Assembly: GCF_042767895.1 (NCBI RefSeq)
Contig: NC_091570.1
Location: 37,668,045-37,680,544, forward strand
Direction of reading: 5' to 3'
Length of the DNA stretch: 12,500 nucleotides
Source of the DNA: Penaeus vannamei
Lineage: Eukaryota > Arthropoda > Malacostraca > Decapoda > Penaeidae
The notes under the pieces were generated by a model. It ran no database searches, had not been told where the DNA came from, and was given only the letters and a program-made list of their open reading frames with translations. A program made the position numbers and the translations under genes. This document shows, piece by piece, positions 7,640 through 12,500 of the stretch. Position 1 is the first letter of the stretch; every line of letters starts with the position of its first letter.

Positions 7640-9680
7640 GAACTAAGGCTCCCATGAACTAAGGCTCTCGTGAACTAAGGCTCTCGTGAACTAAGGCTCT
7701 CGTGAACTAAGGCTCCCATGAACTAAGGCTCTCGTGAACTAAGGCTCTCGTGAACTAAGGCTCGTGAACTAAGGCTCTCATGAACTAAGGCTCTCATGAA
7801 CTAAGGCTCTCATGAACTAAGGCTCTCGTGAACTAAGGCTCTCGTGAACTAAGGCTCTCATGAACTAAGGCTCTCATGAACTAAGGCTCTCGTGAACTAA
7901 GGCTCTCGTGAACTAAGGCTCTCGTGAACTAAGGCTCCCATGAACTAAGGCTCTCGTGAACTAAGGCTCTCGTGAACTAAGGCTCCCATGAACTAAGGCT
8001 CTCGTGAACTAAGGCTCTCGTGAACTAAGGCTCTCGTGAACTAAGGCTCCCATGAACTAAGGCTCTCGTGAACTAAGGCTCTCGTGAACTAAGGCTCCCA
8101 TGAACTAAGGCTCTCGTGAACTAAGGCTCCCATGAACTAAGGCTCTCGTGAACTAAGGCTCTCGTGAACTAAGGCTCTCGTGAACTAAGGCTCTCATGAA
8201 CTAAGGCTCTCATGAACTAAGGCTCTCGTGAACTAAGGCTCTCATAAACTAAGGCTCTCGTGAACTAAGGCTCCCATGAACTAAGGCTCTCGTGAACTAA
8301 GGCTCTCGTGAACTAAGGCTCCCATGAACTAAGGCTCTCGTGAACTAAGGCTCTCGTGAACTAAGGCTCTCGTGAACTAAGGCTCCCATGAACTAAGGCT
8401 CTCGTGAACTAAGGCTCTCGTGAACTAAGGCTCTCGTGAACTAAGGCTCCCATGAACTAAGGCTCTCGTGAACTAAGGCTCTCGTGAACTAAGGCTCTCA
8501 TGAACTAAGGCTCTCATGAACTAAGGCTCTCATGAACTAAGGCTCTCGTGAACTAAGGCTCTCGTGAACTAAGGCTCCCATGAACTAAGGCTCTCATGAA
8601 CTAAGGCTCTCGTGAACTAAGGCTCTCGTGAACTAAGGCTCTCATGAACTAAGGCTCTCGTGAACTAAGGCTCTCATGAACTAAGGCTCTCGTGAACTAA
8701 GGCTCTCATGAACTAAGGCTCTCATGAACTAAGGCTCTCGTGAACTAAGGCTCTCGTGAACTAAGGCTCTCATGAACTAAGGCTCTCATGAACTAAGGCT
8801 CTCGTGAACTAAGGCTCTCGTGAACTAAGGCTCTCGTGAACTAAGGCTCTCATGAACTAAGGCTCTCATGAACTAAGGCTCTCGTGAACTAAGGCTCTCG
8901 TGAACTAAGGCTCTCGTGAACTAAGGCTCCCATGAACTAAGGCTCTCGTGAACTAAGGCTCTCGTGAACTAAGGCTCTCGTGAACTAAGGCTCCCATGAA
9001 CTAAGGCTCTCATGAACTAAGGCTCTCGTGAACTAAGGCTCTCGTGAACTAAGGCTCTCATGAACTAAGGCTCTCATGAACTAAGGCTCTCATGAACTAA
9101 GGCTCTCGTGAACTAAGGCTCTCGTGAACTAAGGCTCTCATGAACTAAGGCTCTCATGAACTAAGGCTCTCGTGAACTAAGGCTCTCGTGAACTAAGGCT
9201 CTCGTGAACTAAGGCTCCCATGAACTAAGGCTCTCGTGAACTAAGGCTCTCGTGAACTAAGGCTCTCGTGAACTAAGGCTCTCGTGAACTAAGGCTCTCG
9301 TGAACTAAGGCTCTCGTGAACTAAGGCTCTCGTGAACTAAGGCTCTCGTGAACTAAGGCTCTCGTGAACTAAGGCTCCCATGAACTAAGGCTCTCATGAA
9401 CTAAGGCTCTCGTGAACTAAGGCTCCCATGAACTAAGGCTCTCGTGAACTAAGGCTCTCGTGAACTAAGGCTCTCGTGAACTAAGGCTCTCGTGAACTAA
9501 GGCTCTCATGAACTAAGGCTCTCGTGAACTAAGGCTCTCATGAACTAAGGCTCTCGTGAACTAAGGCTCTCATGAACTAAGGCTCTCGTGAACTAAGGCT
9601 CTCGTGAACTAAGGCTCCCATGAACTAAGGCTCTCATGAACTAAGGCTCTCGTGAACTAAGGCTCCCATGAACTAAGGCT
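7640..9680 (+). repeat. Central subdomain with CTCCCA units and abundant G-form units
   Basis: In this zone CTCCCA units recur every few units, often as G-G-G-CTCCCA (64 bp) or G-G-CTCCCA (48 bp), and units with C at position 7 are absent. In 9001-9480 twenty of thirty units end in G. Nine G-form units run consecutively between the CTCCCA units ending at 9220 and 9380. The segment from 7771 to about 7986 recurs exactly from 9051, 1,280 bp (80 units) away. Confidence 0.85.
7751..7764 (+). repeat. Single 14-bp short unit (2-bp CT deletion)
   Basis: The unit reads TGAACTAAGGCTCG. It lacks one CT from the CTCTC part and is the only length variant I find. Unit phase differs by 2 bp on its two sides, and the whole-array length arithmetic agrees with exactly one net 2-bp loss. 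It lies at the start of the zone where CTCCCA units become frequent. Confidence 0.95.
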
Positions 9681-9843
9681 CTCGTGAACTAAGGCTCTCG
9701 TGAACTAAGGCTCTCGTGAACTAAGGCTCTCGTGAACTAAGGCTCTCATGAACTAAGGCTCTCGTGAACTAAGGCTCTCATGAACTAAGGCTCTCGTGAA
9801 CTAAGGCTCTCATGAACTAAGGCTCTCGTGAACTAAGGCTCTC
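9333..9843 (+). repeat. Perfect 240-bp tandem duplication within the array
   Basis: Positions 9333-9603 equal 9573-9843 base for base, at a spacing of 240 bp (15 units). The first mismatches are at 9332/9572 and 9604/9844. The absence of any difference across variant-rich units (A, G and CTCCCA forms in the same order) shows this duplication is very recent relative to the point mutations. Confidence 0.93.
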
Positions 9844-10244
9844 ATGAACTAAGGCTCTCGTGAACTAAGGCTCTCATGAACTAAGGCTCTCATGAACTAA
9901 GGCTCTCATGAACTAAGGCTCTCATGAACTAAGGCTCTCGTGAACTAAGGCTCTCGTGAACTAAGGCTCTCGTGAACTAAGGCTCTCATGAACTAAGGCT
10001 CTCATGAACTAAGGCTCTCATGAACTAAGGCTCTCATGAACTAAGGCTCTCGTGAACTAAGGCTCTCATGAACTAAGGCTCTCATGAACTAAGACTCTCG
10101 TGAACTAAGGCTCTCATGAACTAAGACTCTCGTGAACTAAGGCTCTCGTGAACTAAGGCTCTCATGAACTAAGGCTCTCGTGAACTAAGGCTCTCGTGAA
10201 CTAAGGCTCTCGTGAACTAAGGCTCTCGTGAACTAAGGCTCTCG

Positions 10245-12120
10245 TGAACTAAGGCTCTCATGAACTAAGGCTTTCATGAACTAAGGCTCTCATGAACTAA
10301 GGCTCTCATGAACTAAGGCTCTCATGAACTAAGGCTCTCATGAACTAAGGCTCTCATGAACTAAGGCTCTCATGAACTAAGGCTCTCATGAACTAAGGCT
10401 CTCGTGAACTAAGGCTCTCATGAACTAAGGCTCTCATGAACTAAGGCTCTCATGAACTAAGGCTCTCATGAACTAAGGCTCTCATGAACTAAGGCTCTCG
10501 TGAACTAAGGCTCTCATGAACTAAGGCTCTCATGAACTAAGGCTCTCATGAACTAAGGCTCTCATGAACTAAGGCTCTCATGAACTAAGGCTCTCATGAA
10601 CTAAGGCTCTCATGAACTAAGGCTACCATGAACTAAGGCTCTCATGAACTAAGGCTCTCATGAACTAAGGCTCTCGTGAACTAAGGCTCTCATGAACTAA
10701 GGCTCTCGTGAACTAAGGCTCTCATGAACTAAGGCTCTCATGAACTAAGGCTCTCATGAACTAAGGCTCTAATGAACTCAGGCTCTCATGAACTAAGGCT
10801 CTCATGAACTAAGGCTCTCATGAACTAAGGCTCTCATGAACTAAGGCTCTCATGAACTAAGGCTCTCGTGAACTAAGGCTCTCATGAACTAAGGCTCTCA
10901 TGAACTAAGGCTCTCATGAACTCAGGCTCTCATGAACTAAGGCTCTCATGAACTAAGGCTCTCGTGAACTAAGGCTCTCATGAACTAAGGATCTCATGAA
11001 CTAAGGCTCTCATGAACTAAGGCTCTCATGAACTAAGGCTCTCATGAACTCAGGCTCTCATGAACTAAGGCTCTCGTGAACTAAGGCTCTCATGAACTAA
11101 GGCTCTCATGAACTAAGGCTCTCGTGAACTAAGGCTCTCATGAACTAAGGATCTCATGAACTAAGGATCTCATGAACTAAGGCTACCATGAACTAAGGCT
11201 CTCATGAACTAAGGCTCTCATGAACTAAGGCTCTCGTGAACTAAGGCTCTCATGAACTAAGGCTCTCATGAACTAAGGCTCTCATGAACTAAGGCTCTCA
11301 TGAACTAAGGCTCTCATGAACTCAGGCTCTCGTGAACTAAGGCTCTCATGAACTAAGGCTCTCATGAACTAAGGCTCTCATGAACTCAGGCTCTCATGAA
11401 CTAAGGCTCTCATGAACTAAGGCTCTCATGAACTAAGGCTCTCATGAACTAAGGCTCTCATGAACTAAGGCTCTCATGAACTAAGGCTCTCATGAACTAA
11501 GGATCTCATGAACTAAGGCTCTCATGAACTAAGGCTCTCATGAACTAAGGCTCTCATGAACTAAGGCTCTCATGAACTAAGGCTCTCATGAACTCAGGCT
11601 CTCGTGAACTAAGGCTCTCATGAACTAAGGCTCTCATGAACTAAGGCTCTCATGAACTCAGGCTCTCATGAACTAAGGCTCTCATGAACTAAGGCTCTCA
11701 TGAACTAAGGCTCTCATGAACTAAGGCTCTCATGAACTAAGGCTCTCATGAACTAAGGCTCTCATGAACTAAGGCTCTCATGAACTAAGGCTCTCATGAA
11801 CTCAGGCTCTCATGAACTAAGGCTCCCATGAACTAAGGCTCTCGTGAACTAAGGCTCTCATGAACTAAGGCTCTCATGAACTCAGGCTCTCATGAACTAA
11901 GGCTCTCATGAACTAAGGCTCTCGTGAACTAAGGCTCTCATGAACTAAGGCTCTCATGAACTAAGGCTCTCATGAACTAAGGCTCTCATGAACTCAGGCT
12001 CTCATGAACTAAGGCTCTCATGAACTAAGGCTCTCATGAACTAAGGCTCTCATGAACTAAGGCTCTCATGAACTAAGGCTCTCATGAACTAAGGCTCTCA
12101 TGAACTAAGGCTCTCATGAA
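10245..12120 (+). repeat. Right subdomain dominated by A-form units
   Basis: Most units end in A (TCATGA at the junction). In 11401-11880 only two of thirty end in G. Units with C at position 7 return from about 10773, and a few GATCTCA units occur near 10990, 11150, 11165 and 11503. Two units with the rare double change CTACCA (10623 and 11183) are 560 bp (35 units) apart and lie in identical 100-bp contexts (10608-10707 and 11168-11267). G-form and CTCCCA units become more frequent again after about 12125. Confidence 0.85.
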
Positions 12121-12500
12121 CTAAGGCTCTCGTGAACTAAGGCTCTCGTGAACTAAGGCTCTCATGAACTAAGGCTCTCGTGAACTAAGGCTCTCATGAA
12201 CTAAGGCTCTCATGAACTAAGGCTCTCATGAACTAAGGCTCCCATGAACTAAGGCTCTCGTGAACTAAGGCTCTCATGAACTAAGGCTCCCATGAACTAA
12301 GGCTCTCGTGAACTAAGGCTCTCATGAACTAAGGCTCTCATGAACTAAGGCTCTCATGAACTAAGGCTCTCGTGAACTAAGGCTCTCATGAACTAAGGCT
12401 TCCATGAACTAAGGCTCTCGTGAACTAAGGCTCTCATGAACTAAGGCTCTCATGAACTAAGGCTCTCATGAACTAAGGCTCTCGTGAACTAAGGCTCTCG

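Larger units (their letters stand above)
4615..12500 (+). repeat. 16-bp tandem satellite array, about 493 units, open at right edge
   Basis: A head-to-tail array of TGAACTAAGGCTCTCR starts at 4615 and reaches the last base of the window, which is also the end of a unit. Its length of 7,886 bp equals 492 x 16 + 14, and the phase shifts only once (14-bp unit at 7751-7764). Variants seen are substitutions: A or G at position 16 (both common; T twice near 5014 and 5046), A to C at 7, C to A at 11, T to C at 14, G to A at 9 or 10, and rare changes at 2, 13 and 15. Positions 1-6 are TGAACT in all units but two. No frame stays open: TGA and TAA on +, and TAG on -, occur in each unit, and a 16-bp period rotates them through every frame. 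I do not recognise the family. Orientation is arbitrary and listed as read. Confidence 0.99.

Noticed and set aside
4615..12500. CRISPR-like array
   Set aside because: The 16-bp units are contiguous with no unique spacers, and the surrounding DNA is eukaryotic in character.
4615..12500. Telomeric repeat array
   Set aside because: The arthropod telomere unit is TTAGG/CCTAA. This unit holds CTAAGG, not CCTAA, and its 16-bp length does not fit.

Overview
This is a eukaryotic, gene-free, repeat-dominated window. I find no credible protein-coding gene, tRNA, rRNA or mobile element. Every long open frame is a translation of simple sequence (Ser/Leu/Ile, Pro/Ser/Leu, Phe/Ser, Cys/Val, His/Thr or Arg/Glu strings). 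The density of long (TG)n, (GA)n, (ATCT)n and polypyrimidine tracts fits a decapod crustacean, and penaeid shrimp genomes are known for this. The assignment rests on repeat style only, and other SSR-rich invertebrates remain possible.

Left part (1-4614). Short low-copy islands are separated by low-complexity blocks: a TTTA/ATCT tetranucleotide microsatellite (301-509), a 26-base T run (990-1015), a polypyrimidine tract (about 1061-1636), a polypurine tract (1762-2167), a second polypyrimidine tract (2251-3036), a G-run block with G-quadruplex potential (3058-3113), a (TG)n tract joined to an interrupted (GA)n tract (3402-3724), a second (TG)n tract ending in a Z-DNA-like segment (4018-4182), and a 14-bp minisatellite (4369-4418). 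The islands hold only weak signals, such as two AATAAA hexamers and splice-acceptor-like pyrimidine-CAG strings.

Right part (4615-12500). One uninterrupted head-to-tail array of a 16-bp unit, TGAACTAAGGCTCTCR, runs off the right edge. The 7,886 bp equal 492 units of 16 bp plus one unit of 14 bp (7751-7764). All differences from consensus that I saw are substitutions, apart from that 2-bp deletion. Variation is not uniform. Positions 1-6 (TGAACT) are almost invariant, while position 16 alternates between A and G. The CpG-containing G form and the other variants are grouped in zones. Several stretches are exact copies of other stretches 240, 480 or 560 bp away, which records the array's amplification history.

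The most interesting observations are the satellite itself, which I do not recognise; its near-invariant TGAACT core, which equals a nuclear-receptor half-site; and the zonal, CpG-related variation. None of this is evidence for a new molecular system. It looks like a young, actively homogenised minisatellite or satellite in a microsatellite-rich neighbourhood.
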